Positions 1 through 6,364 of a DNA stretch of 6,364 bases are shown here, piece after piece. The stretch is from Xanthobacteraceae bacterium (GTDB lineage Bacteria > Pseudomonadota > Alphaproteobacteria > Rhizobiales > Xanthobacteraceae). The notes under the pieces were generated by a model. That model had not been told where the DNA came from. It did no database searches and was given only the letters and a program-made list of their open reading frames with translations. The DNA is taken from assembly GCA_030043285.1 (NCBI GenBank), contig JASHXZ010000280.1, forward strand, positions 1 to 6,364, given 5' to 3'. The position numbers were made by a program, and so were the translations under genes. How positions within the stretch are numbered: position 1 is the stretch's first letter; each line of letters opens with the position of its first letter.

Positions 1-663
1 CAGAGCAAGTCGAAGCAGGTGGTGTCGTGGTGCCCGTCGTGTCAGGTCCAGCTCGGCGAGACGACACTGCCAACGCTCGAGCGGATGCGCGGCGCCAAGC
101 CATTCGAGATGACGCCGTTCACGTTGTACCTGCGCAAGCACCTCGACCGGCTGCGGCCGATGCTGCGCGCCGCCGTGCCGATGCGCATTGCGCTGCATCG
201 TCACCCGGGCGTTCACGGCGTGGTCGAAGCCGCCGAAGAGATCCTGCGCGCCGTCCCGGGCATCGAGATTGTCGATCTGCAGCAGCCGGCGGTCGGCCTG
301 CAGAGCAATAACCTCAAAGTGCTGCCGCAATATCGCCGGCAGCTGGACGAAGCCGAGCTCGAGGCCGCGGCAGCGGCCGGCATCGATGCTCTGGTGGCGA
401 TCTATCATTCCGATCACCGCGCCTTGTGCGCGCACGAACGCGACTGGCCGTTCCGCATCATCAATATCTACGAGATCGTCGGCGCCAGCATGGGGCTGCA
501 CGAGGATGATCACTATAAGCGGCTGAAGATCATGCAGGACGCCGATGCGATCCTGGCCGACTGCAAGGATCTGGTGGAAAAGCACGGCCTCGATGTCGCG
601 ACGACACGAGCTGCGATCAAGGCGATGCTCGCCGAACAGCCGGCGCCGCTTCGCGGCGGCTAG
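1..663 (+). CDS. HdrB/CCG-domain-like Fe-S protein, 3' part (5' end outside window)
   Basis: The frame is open from the first base to a TAG at 661-663, giving 220 residues of a protein whose start lies upstream. A WCPSC motif (bases 28-42) matches the closing CxxC of a CCG cysteine-rich motif, as in heterodisulfide reductase subunit B and related Fe-S oxidoreductase subunits; in that family the motif binds a [4Fe-4S]-type cluster and helps move electrons. The following region has the layout of a second CCG repeat, but the expected cysteines are absent: the first motif reads LHRHPGVHG, the CCG position reads VGLQSNN, and the closing CxxC position reads YHSDH. Two isolated Cys codons remain, at 427 and 562. 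The second half may therefore be structural and not cluster-binding. The fold assignment comes from remembered family patterns, and the electron partner and substrate are unknown. There is no obvious functional link to the HerA gene downstream. Confidence 0.7.
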   Translation, partial: QSKSKQVVSWCPSCQVQLGETTLPTLERMRGAKPFEMTPFTLYLRKHLDRLRPMLRAAVPMRIALHRHPGVHGVVEAAEEILRAVPGIEIVDLQQPAVGLQSNNLKVLPQYRRQLDEAELEAAAAAGIDALVAIYHSDHRALCAHERDWPFRIINIYEIVGASMGLHEDDHYKRLKIMQDADAILADCKDLVEKHGLDVATTRAAIKAMLAEQPAPLRGG

Positions 664-801
664 CTTTCATTAAAATTCGCCCGATGCCGGTGCGCAATCG
701 TTAACGCTGCCGCCGATCCGCGTCATGCTGCGGCGTTGGTGTAGCACGCATTTGCGCAACGCTTATCGCAATTTTAGACCTTGGCGCGCAAAGTGGGCGC
801 C

Positions 802-807
802 AGGGGA
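802..807 (+). promoter_or_regulatory. Ribosome binding site that sets the herA-like start
   Basis: The sequence AGGGGA lies six bases before the ATG at 814. It decides between this ATG and an in-frame TTG at 781, which has no comparable purine-rich sequence before it. The 150-base gap upstream (664-813) holds no other gene. It contains the palindromes CGTTAACG (699-706) and TTGCGCAA (752-759). TTGCGC (752-757) with TAGACC (775-780), 17 bases apart, is only a weak promoter candidate. Confidence 0.65.
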
Positions 808-813
808 CCTACT

Positions 814-2580
814 ATGAATCATTCTGATCGCATCCTTGTGCTCGATCGTGACCCCGGCAGTGAAGCGCCTATAGCGCCAGCGAGTCATGAGGCCGCAGCG
901 CCGGCTGGCGACGCGCTCGGCCGCGTCATCGCGGTGACGGGTTCGCAAGCGACGGCGCAACTGTCCACGGGCGACGGACTCGCCATCGGCGCCCTGGTCG
1001 GCATCAAGACCGCGGGCGCGCTCGCCGTCGGCACGCTGTGCGAGATCGTCGCCGAAGCTTTCTCGGGCGCGGAGCATGGCCGCGTCATGGGGCGCATCGA
1101 TCTGCTCGGCGAAATTGCCGCGGATGGCTCCGGCGCGAGTTGTTTCCAGAACGGCATTCGCGCTTATCCGACGATCGGCAGCACGGTCGTGCCGGTCGGC
1201 GGCGAGGAGCTGCGGATCATCTTCGGCCTGGACAATCCCGACACCGTTGCGATCGGCGAACTGCAGCAGGACGCATCGATCGCTGCGACCATCGACGTCG
1301 GCGAAATGGTGCGCAAGCATTTCGCCATCATCGGCTCGACGGGATCGGGAAAATCCACGGCGCTTGCGCTCATCCTGCGCAAGATCATGCAGAACCACAG
1401 CGACCTGCGCGTGCTGCTGATCGACGCGCACAACGAATACGCCGATTGCTTCGACGGCCGTGCGCAAGTTTTCGATCCCGGAACGCTGAAGCTGCCGTTC
1501 TGGATCCTCAATTTCGACGAGCTGATGCAGATCGTCTTCGGCGCGCGCGCCCGCGCCGATCACGAAATCGCGCTACTGGCGGAGCTCGTGCCACTGGCGA
1601 AGGCCGAATATGCCCGCGCCAAGGGCGCGTTGCGCTCGAGCTATCGCCCGGCGCAAGCGGAGGGACCGCGGCACACGGTCGACACGCCGGTGCCGTATCG
1701 CTTCGAAGACGTGATCGCAGCGGCCGAGAGCCGCATGGGCAAGCTGGAGAACCGCGATCTCGCCGTGCAGTACCAGCGGCTGCTCATGCGCATCAATGCG
1801 GTGCGCAGCAATCCGCGCTACGCCTTCATCTTCGACGATGCCGGCGAAGCAGGCGATCGCATGGTCGAGATCCTGTGCCAGCTGCTGCGGCTCAAGGATC
1901 ACGAGCAGCCGATGGCGATCTTGCAGCTCGCCGGCTTTCCGGCGGAAACGGTCGACGTCATCGTGTCGGCGCTGTTTCGCCTTGCCTTCGAATTCGGCGT
2001 CTGGAGCGACGCGCTGAGCCCGCTGCTGATCGTCTGCGAGGAGGCGCACAATTACGCCAATGCCGATTCAGCGGTCGGCTTCCGCCCGGCGCGCGAGGGC
2101 CTCTCGCGCATCGCCAAGGAAGGCCGCAAGCATGGCGTATTCCTCGGCCTCGTCACGCAGCGGCCGCATCAGCTCGATCCGACGCTGATCTCGCAATGCT
2201 CGACGGTTTTCGCCATGCGGCTCGGCCACGAGGACGACCAGAAAATCGTGCGCGCCGCGGTATCGGATGCGGCCAGCCGGCTGCTGGCCTTCCTGCCGTC
2301 ACTCGGCACCCGCGAGGCGCTGGTGATCGGCGCCGCGGTGCCGACGGTGACGCGGCTGCGCTTCGAGGAATTGCCCGAACAGAACATTCCGCGCAGCCAG
2401 GCGGTCTGGGGCGGCGACCTCGACGACGCCAATCAGATCAACGATCAAGTGATCGCGAATGTTGTAGCGCGTTGGCGTGGCACGCCCGCAGTCACTAAGC
2501 TGGTTGCTGCGCCGATGCCGGACCTGAAGTCGCGCGAGAGCGAGCTGGTCGGCTGGTCGGCGCCGACCTATCGGGGCTAG
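814..2580 (+). CDS. HerA-family ATPase / DNA translocase (DUF87-type ATP-binding protein)
   Basis: The product is 588 residues, close to the usual size of HerA ATPases. HerA proteins form hexameric rings of the FtsK/HerA superfamily that translocate along double-stranded DNA, classically with the NurA nuclease in end resection. Residues about 36-105, beginning GRVIAVTGSQ, fit the N-terminal HAS-barrel. The Walker A loop is GSTGSGKST (174-182, catalytic Lys180). Walker B is LLIVCEEAH (404-412) with Glu409/Glu410. The segment RIAKEGRKHG and the TQRP motif (448-451) follow, as expected for the HerA sensor region. The C-terminal SLGTREALVIG (from residue 496) matches the end of the HerA core. The ATG at 814 is chosen over a TTG at 781 because of its ribosome binding site. 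Neither neighbour resembles NurA, so it may act alone, with a distant partner, or in an unrecognised system. The family call is firm; the biological role is open. Confidence 0.92.
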   Translation: MNHSDRILVLDRDPGSEAPIAPASHEAAAPAGDALGRVIAVTGSQATAQLSTGDGLAIGALVGIKTAGALAVGTLCEIVAEAFSGAEHGRVMGRIDLLGEIAADGSGASCFQNGIRAYPTIGSTVVPVGGEELRIIFGLDNPDTVAIGELQQDASIAATIDVGEMVRKHFAIIGSTGSGKSTALALILRKIMQNHSDLRVLLIDAHNEYADCFDGRAQVFDPGTLKLPFWILNFDELMQIVFGARARADHEIALLAELVPLAKAEYARAKGALRSSYRPAQAEGPRHTVDTPVPYRFEDVIAAAESRMGKLENRDLAVQYQRLLMRINAVRSNPRYAFIFDDAGEAGDRMVEILCQLLRLKDHEQPMAILQLAGFPAETVDVIVSALFRLAFEFGVWSDALSPLLIVCEEAHNYANADSAVGFRPAREGLSRIAKEGRKHGVFLGLVTQRPHQLDPTLISQCSTVFAMRLGHEDDQKIVRAAVSDAASRLLAFLPSLGTREALVIGAAVPTVTRLRFEELPEQNIPRSQAVWGGDLDDANQINDQVIANVVARWRGTPAVTKLVAAPMPDLKSRESELVGWSAPTYRG

Positions 2581-2694
2581 GCGAGCGCAAATCTCGCACG
2601 GGGCAGCGCCGCGAATGCGAGGCACTTTCCGCTCGCCCTGGCCTTGCCGGACTTGGCGCGCGGCGGTCGGCGGCTCGGGCGGGTGGGCATACCC

Positions 2695-2721
2695 TTGATT
2701 TTAGACGATCATAGATACAAT
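2695..2721 (+). promoter_or_regulatory. Candidate sigma70-type promoter for the large ORF
   Basis: TTGATT (2695-2700) and TACAAT (2716-2721) match the -35 and -10 consensus at 4 of 6 and 5 of 6 positions. Their spacing is 15 bases, slightly short. They lie in the only AT-rich patch of the gap, about 180 bases before the start codon. A small inverted repeat, ACGAT (2705-2709) and ATCGT (2720-2724), overlaps the -10 box and could be an operator, though five-base arms are easily met by chance. A second -10-like hexamer, TAAAAT (2740-2745), has no good -35 partner. Confidence 0.35.
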
Positions 2722-2821
2722 CGTTTATTGCGCTAGCGGTAAAATAGAATACAAGCGGATACGCACGTCCAGGGTATTCGCATCGCCAACCAGCCTTCAC
2801 GCATCAGTCCCTGCTGCGGCT

Positions 2822-2855
2822 TTCAAGCGCGCGCCTGGGTGCGCCGTCGCTTGAA
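2822..2855 (+). promoter_or_regulatory. Hairpin in the leader of the large ORF
   Basis: TTCAAGCG (2822-2829) and CGCTTGAA (2848-2855) are perfect 8-base inverted arms. Inside them GCGC (2831-2834) can pair with GCGC (2841-2844) around a six-base loop, so the transcript could form a stem with one small internal loop. It ends 29 bases before the ribosome binding site. No T-run follows, so it is unlikely to be a terminator. A role in mRNA stability or translational control is an inference; no known riboswitch class is recognised. Confidence 0.4.
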
Positions 2856-2884
2856 TCGCGAGTTGCAAGGGCAAATCCGACAAC

Positions 2885-2892
2885 GAGGGGAG
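2885..2892 (+). promoter_or_regulatory. Strong ribosome binding site of the large ORF
   Basis: GAGGGGAG is a near-ideal Shine-Dalgarno sequence seven bases before the ATG at 2900. It fixes the start of the 903-residue protein and supports the gene being translated. Confidence 0.75.
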
Positions 2893-2899
2893 TAGGGAC

Positions 2900-5611
2900 A
2901 TGGTCAGTCACAATGAAGCGCCGTCGGCCACGTCATCCACCGCAATATCCGAGATAAGCACAGCGGGGGACGTGACGCCGGACCCGTGCCCCTATGTCAC
3001 TGCTGCGTCTTTCTCTGCCTTTGCGGCGAGCGCGGCGAACTTGCTGACCGGGCCGAGTGCTGACTCCCCTGGGGCACCGATCGATGGGAAACCCGACGTG
3101 ACGGCGACCGTCGGATCGACACTGGCCGCCCTGCGCGAACGCGTGCGCGGCATGCTGTTCGGTCCGCTGACCGCCTACGGCAGCGCTGAGCACGCAGCAG
3201 CGCTCGACGAGGCGCTCGGGCATCTGCGACGCGTGATAAATGGTGTGCGCCGTCTCGCGGCGTCCGCCTCGCGGGCGCAGCGGATCGTCGACCTCGCCGA
3301 CATCGAGCCAACAGCCTTGGCGGCGCTCGAGGCGGCTAGCGAGTGCGTGTTTGCTCCCGACGGTTATCAGTACGAGACCTTCCCGCACTTCTTCGAGCTG
3401 CTGCACGCCGCGGCACAGCTGTTCCTGCTGCTGGACGACGACACGCAGGCCTGTCAGAAGGCGGACGACCTTGCGCAGCTCACGGAGCAAGCAGCTCAGT
3501 CGCTGCCCGCGGTGGTGCGCGCTTGCAAGACCTTCCATACCGGCGCCGAATCCTACCTGCATGACGCCTATAAGACGGCCTTCGGCCACCGCATGCACAT
3601 GGTCGGCCAAGACTACACCTGCGATCTGGACTACGTCACCGTGGTTGATCGCGCATTGGCCCGTAGCCTCAGCGAAACCGTGCCGCGGACGGACGCGACG
3701 GAAGCTGCGACGTTCGCGCTCGCGAAGACCACCGGTTACCGCATTGCCCACGCCTATGCCGACACGCTGCTGGTGCGCGAGGCGGCGCTTCTGCTGAACG
3801 CGGTTTTCAACCGACCCGCGGAGCAAGTCGGCGAGTACTGCCGGCCGGGTCTCCGCTACACCGACATTGCCACCATCCTCGCATTCCACCACGCCGTGGA
3901 GCCCGAGGGCGTCGCTGGCACGGGGCAGAATCCGCTGGGGTTCGTCATAGCGCTCGCCAAGCCGGACGCCATCGCGCTGCTCGCCGACGAGCTAGGGGAC
4001 GTTCCAGCGCAGGACGACGCGCTCGTCGATCTTGTGACAGAGCACAGGCGCGCCCGCAGCCGAGCTGTCGGATCGGTGCAGACAGCGGCCCAAAAATTGG
4101 CCCAGACCGTGGTCGAAAAAGCGGTCAAAACCTATTTCACCGATTCGAGGCTAACAGCGCTCAAGAAAGTCTCGCCACTGAAATTCGTGTTCGCAAAGGG
4201 TGCGGCGAGCTTGGCGGGGCCGCTCACCTCAGTTGCCATCGGAGCTCTGCTCAACGTCATGTTTCCGACTACCGTACTGACCGAGGACAAAATAAAGGAC
4301 ATGATCGGCGAGGCGCTCTCGGAGGCGTTCGCACAACACAATCTGAATGAACTCATTTTGCAAATCCAATCCTACGACAGAGCGGCCACGATCTCCGCCG
4401 CGCATGTCGAGAAAGTAACGCCGCAACAGGCCGAAGCTGATATCGTGCTGTTCGCTTATTATAAAGCTTGCGACGTCGTTGAGCGCGCCTTCAAGAATAT
4501 GTCCTCCAACCCGTCGAACATCAAGACGCACATCGATTCCCGAATATACACACTTTCAATGTGGCTCGAAGCCGTCGATTGCATGTTGAAGGAGGCGGCG
4601 ATCTGTCTGCAAGCGAAGAGCCTCGAAACGATACAGAGCGCAATCATCGGCCAAGTCGGAGAGCAACTCGGCAGATGTACCAATTCCTTTAAAGAAATCG
4701 TTGAATGGATACACCATAAAATATGGGAAAATTGGTTTGATGCAGCAGATAGAAAGGGCTACTTCCCTCGAGTATTCTGGTTCATTTCCTTCCCCGGAGA
4801 TATGATCTACGATCGTAGAGATACCTTCGACCGTGTCATCGCTCATAGGCTAAGCGAAAATTATGGCAAGGTTCAGCAATACTGTGCTCGTTTCGCGGCA
4901 GGTCACGTGATGAATTATCTCCAGCTCCGCAACATACAGGACAACCTCGATCGCATCGTGGCCGACTGGAACGAGATATTTGACACGAACGTCCCCAACA
5001 CAGGCCAGCGAGCGTCGTATTGGTTCGGAGAGGATAGCAAAGATCTGAAAGATTATGCGGAGCGGGAATTGAAATGGGCAGGTAGGTGGCGAAAAGTCCA
5101 AGAGGTCGTTGATGAAGATGACGGTCCTGTCTACAAGTTGGGCAACTATCCTAAAGAGGAGGCGGACTGGTCTTGCTACGTCGAAGATGTTCACGGCCAA
5201 AGACTTTATCTGCCGCCGGGAAGTTACGCCGATCTGTCTGCCCTGAAACATCGTCCGGCGCCGGGTCAGGGCCTGAGACCTTTCGGAACGGTGTCTCGTA
5301 TGGCCGTTGGCCTCGGCCTTCGCCTCTTCTTGTGGACGGAAACGCAATTTGGCATCGACTCAAAAAACCCCGCAGGGAGGCGCAACGGCCGAGAGCTTTC
5401 GTTTCCGTACAAGGATTCTGGTTCCGCCCGGGTGTTCCTTAATCCTAACAAGTTGCTGATCCAGAGTGCGGTCATCGCCTACGACTTCGAGTACTGGTAC
5501 CTCAAGAATATGACGTGGACTCCGAAGATAACGGTCGTCGGCAATCAGCAAGAGCTCACATTGACCGCCGAGCCCCCTGATCTCGTCGATTTCAAGATCC
5601 CTCTCGCCTGA
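2900..5611 (+). CDS. Large protein of unknown function; possible Cry-like pore-forming toxin
   Basis: The gene encodes 903 residues that I cannot place firmly in a family. Residues 1-65 are rich in Ala, Ser, Thr and Pro with no signal peptide. Residues ~66-420 appear mostly alpha-helical, including a hydrophobic stretch at 163-178. Residues 434-456 form a Gly/Ala/Leu-rich hydrophobic segment ending in MFP, followed by an amphipathic helix DKIKDMIGEAL (463-473) and NLNELILQIQSYD (481-493). Later comes YCARFAAGHVMNYLQLR (661-677). This order resembles domain I of insecticidal delta-endotoxins: a Gly-rich helix ending in FP, a VExLI-type helix with an aLxxLxxxxxxY pattern, then the buried YxxxAxxHLxxLRD helix. 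An aromatic-rich stretch (603-635) lies between. Residues ~740-903 look beta-rich with little helix. Cry proteins also lack signal peptides, but the ~400-residue N-terminal extension is unusual for them. Alternatives are another helical toxin or an unrelated helical protein. GC content falls markedly in the second half. No enzyme motif is visible. Confidence 0.85.
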   Translation: MVSHNEAPSATSSTAISEISTAGDVTPDPCPYVTAASFSAFAASAANLLTGPSADSPGAPIDGKPDVTATVGSTLAALRERVRGMLFGPLTAYGSAEHAAALDEALGHLRRVINGVRRLAASASRAQRIVDLADIEPTALAALEAASECVFAPDGYQYETFPHFFELLHAAAQLFLLLDDDTQACQKADDLAQLTEQAAQSLPAVVRACKTFHTGAESYLHDAYKTAFGHRMHMVGQDYTCDLDYVTVVDRALARSLSETVPRTDATEAATFALAKTTGYRIAHAYADTLLVREAALLLNAVFNRPAEQVGEYCRPGLRYTDIATILAFHHAVEPEGVAGTGQNPLGFVIALAKPDAIALLADELGDVPAQDDALVDLVTEHRRARSRAVGSVQTAAQKLAQTVVEKAVKTYFTDSRLTALKKVSPLKFVFAKGAASLAGPLTSVAIGALLNVMFPTTVLTEDKIKDMIGEALSEAFAQHNLNELILQIQSYDRAATISAAHVEKVTPQQAEADIVLFAYYKACDVVERAFKNMSSNPSNIKTHIDSRIYTLSMWLEAVDCMLKEAAICLQAKSLETIQSAIIGQVGEQLGRCTNSFKEIVEWIHHKIWENWFDAADRKGYFPRVFWFISFPGDMIYDRRDTFDRVIAHRLSENYGKVQQYCARFAAGHVMNYLQLRNIQDNLDRIVADWNEIFDTNVPNTGQRASYWFGEDSKDLKDYAERELKWAGRWRKVQEVVDEDDGPVYKLGNYPKEEADWSCYVEDVHGQRLYLPPGSYADLSALKHRPAPGQGLRPFGTVSRMAVGLGLRLFLWTETQFGIDSKNPAGRRNGRELSFPYKDSGSARVFLNPNKLLIQSAVIAYDFEYWYLKNMTWTPKITVVGNQQELTLTAEPPDLVDFKIPLA

Positions 5612-5625
5612 CGGGCGGCACGCGA

Positions 5626-5666
5626 AGCGCCCGCTGCGGGGCTTCGAGAAAACGGATGCGGGCGCT
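5626..5666. repeat. Inverted repeat downstream of the large ORF
   Basis: AGCGCCCGC (5626-5634) and GCGGGCGCT (5658-5666) are perfect 9-base inverted arms separated by 23 bases. The left arm can alternatively pair with the adjacent GCGGGGCTT (5636-5644), with one bulged G. It begins 15 bases after the stop codon. It could protect or end the transcript, but no T-run follows on the plus strand, so a classical intrinsic terminator is not supported. Confidence 0.45.
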
Positions 5667-5701
5667 GGGTCCCCGCTTTCGCGGGGACGAGCGGTATCCA
5701 G
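5665..5701. repeat. REP-like extragenic palindrome between convergent genes
   Basis: The core is a perfect 8-base stem, GTCCCCGC (5669-5676) with GCGGGGAC (5681-5688), around a TTTC loop. It is flanked by CTGG (5665-5668) and CCAG (5698-5701), so the whole unit is an imperfect palindrome. Palindromes with this CCCCGC-TTTC-GCGGGG core are dispersed in many copies in Bradyrhizobium-type and other proteobacterial genomes; that statement is from general knowledge and was not searched. Its position between two converging genes is typical. It may act as a two-way transcription barrier or mRNA end stabiliser. Confidence 0.6.
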
Positions 5702-5710
5702 ATAACCGGA

Positions 5711-6364
5711 TCAATCCCTGATGTCCTGCAAGAACCACTCGGTCGGAATCTCGCGGCCGAGGCCGGCGCGCTTGGCGGCTTGGTAAATCTTGCCGGCGAT
5801 GGCGAAGAATTGCGCTCCCTGTAGATTGCCGCGTTCCGAATAAGTGATTTGCTCGTTATTGATGCGGCCTTTGACCTTGCCGGCGACGAGATCGGCGAGC
5901 GTGATGCGCTTGTCGGGTAGCATGTTGCCGTGGCGGGCGCGGCCGCGGCGGCCGTCGCCGTATTTCTGCTGGTCCGGCCGCGCTTCGTAGCCCAAATGCT
6001 CGTCGTCCACCGCGAGCTCGGGCTTGCCGACCGGACCGGGCGCGTCGCCAAACCGCAGATAGACGTCGACGCGGCGCAAGCTCTCCTCGTCCGGCTTGCC
6101 GGTGCCGCCGACATTGACGATGTGTGCGCCCTTCTCCAGCAGCCGGCCGTCGAGTACCGGTACCGCAGAATCGGTCAGGCCGGCAACGATGTCGGCGCCT
6201 TTGTAAACGTCCTCGGGGCGATCGCAGACTTCGACCTCTACATTGTACGAGGCCGCCGCTTCGCGGCCGAAACTCTCGCGATGCTCGCGTGTCGGGCTGA
6301 ACACCTGCAGCTTCTTGATGTCGCGCGCCAGCGTGAAGGCGCGCATATGAGTCCGCGCCATGCC
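5711..6364 (-). CDS. Ornithine cyclodeaminase / mu-crystallin family protein, C-terminal part (5' end outside window)
   Basis: The minus-strand frame is open from the right edge to a TGA at 5711-5713, giving the last 217 residues of a protein that is usually about 310-350 residues long. The fragment begins GMARTHM, the end of the GxGxxAxxH dinucleotide-binding turn of the Rossmann domain. It continues with a DIKKLQVFSPT strand, the GADIVAGLT strand, NVGGTGKP (fragment residues 84-91), and the family's C-terminal ITLADLVAGKVKGR block followed by a GLG-containing helix. Members are NAD(P)-dependent enzymes: ornithine cyclodeaminase, alanine dehydrogenase, ketimine reductase and amino-acid-derived synthases. 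Substrate cannot be predicted, because the N-terminal substrate-binding part is missing and the usual Asp segment is altered (YLRFGDAP). The ATG at 6361 is not taken as the start because it lies inside the conserved nucleotide-binding turn. It converges with the large ORF and shares the REP-like palindrome at its end. Confidence 0.85.
   Translation of the reverse strand, partial: GMARTHMRAFTLARDIKKLQVFSPTREHRESFGREAAASYNVEVEVCDRPEDVYKGADIVAGLTDSAVPVLDGRLLEKGAHIVNVGGTGKPDEESLRRVDVYLRFGDAPGPVGKPELAVDDEHLGYEARPDQQKYGDGRRGRARHGNMLPDKRITLADLVAGKVKGRINNEQITYSERGNLQGAQFFAIAGKIYQAAKRAGLGREIPTEWFLQDIRD

Larger units (their letters stand above)
2581..2899. other. 319-base gene-free region between the herA-like gene and the large ORF
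   Basis: I see no credible gene here. The first ~110 bases are GC-rich. A GCGAG/CTCGC inverted repeat sits directly after the herA stop (2581-2585 and 2593-2597), but no T-run follows, so it is not a convincing intrinsic terminator. Bases about 2690-2760 are distinctly AT-richer and hold the promoter candidate. The last part holds a leader hairpin and the ribosome binding site of the next gene. The length and contents suggest that the large gene is transcribed separately. Confidence 0.6.

Noticed and set aside
781..813. TTG at 781 as the start of the herA-like gene
   Set aside because: The ATG at 814 has a well-placed AGGGGA, whereas the TTG does not; the extra 11 residues show no family similarity.
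763..1563. 266-codon open frame on the minus strand
   Set aside because: It lies antisense to the herA-like gene, which has unmistakable Walker motifs. The translation is Arg/Asp/Ala-rich and lacks domain character, typical of shadow frames in GC-rich DNA.
1038..2498. 486-codon open frame on the plus strand
   Set aside because: It is an out-of-frame shadow of the herA-like gene; its product is extremely Arg-rich with no recognisable motif.
2581..2636. Possible terminator after the herA-like gene
   Set aside because: The short inverted repeats (GCGAG/CTCGC, and GCGAGCG at 2581-2587 with CGCTCGC at 2630-2636) have no following T-run, and the longer pairing has a very large loop.
2933..3892. 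319-codon open frame on the minus strand
   Set aside because: It overlaps the GC-rich first part of the large ORF, which has a strong ribosome binding site. The minus-strand frame shows no ribosome binding site or domain that I can recognise.
2581..5710. Large ORF as cargo of a mobile element
   Set aside because: No transposase, integrase, tRNA gene, terminal inverted repeats or flanking direct repeats were found around it; only base composition hints at transfer.
5545..6114. 189-codon open frame on the minus strand
   Set aside because: It is a shifted frame over the ornithine cyclodeaminase family gene and runs through the REP-like palindrome, yielding a repeat-derived peptide (VPAKAGTQ).

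Overview
The window looks like chromosomal DNA from a high-GC alphaproteobacterium, probably of the Bradyrhizobium/Rhodopseudomonas type (Hyphomicrobiales). The inference rests on GC-rich codon usage, the style of the housekeeping-like proteins, and a GC-rich extragenic palindrome of a kind common in those genomes. No RNA gene, transposase, integrase or CRISPR array is visible.

Layout, left to right. (1) The 3' end of a plus-strand gene for a HdrB/CCG-type Fe-S protein (1-663). It keeps one CxxC motif, but its second cysteine-rich motif looks degraded. (2) After a 150-base gap, a complete gene for a HerA-family hexameric ATPase/DNA translocase (814-2580), with a clear Walker A, Walker B and C-terminal HerA signature. 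(3) A 319-base gap with no gene (2581-2899). It holds an AT-richer patch with a plausible promoter, a leader hairpin, and a strong ribosome binding site. (4) A large plus-strand gene (2900-5611) for a 903-residue protein with no clear family assignment. It has a helical N-terminal region, a central helical region with motifs reminiscent of the pore-forming domain I of insecticidal delta-endotoxins (Cry proteins), and a C-terminal region that looks beta-rich. (5) A 99-base gap with two inverted repeats (5612-5710). (6) The 3' part of a minus-strand gene of the ornithine cyclodeaminase/mu-crystallin family (5711-6364), convergent with the large gene.

The flanking genes look like ordinary chromosomal genes. 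The 903-residue gene is the accessory candidate: it has its own apparent promoter and leader, and its base composition drops sharply from about the middle onward, as expected for a mosaic or acquired gene. HerA ATPases usually act with a nuclease (NurA) or, in defence islands, with an effector gene. No NurA is visible here, so a functional link between HerA and the large protein is possible but unproven. The 319-base gap and separate expression signals argue against a simple operon. The most interesting candidate is the large protein as a possible divergent Cry-like pore former in a Gram-negative soil or plant-associated bacterium.
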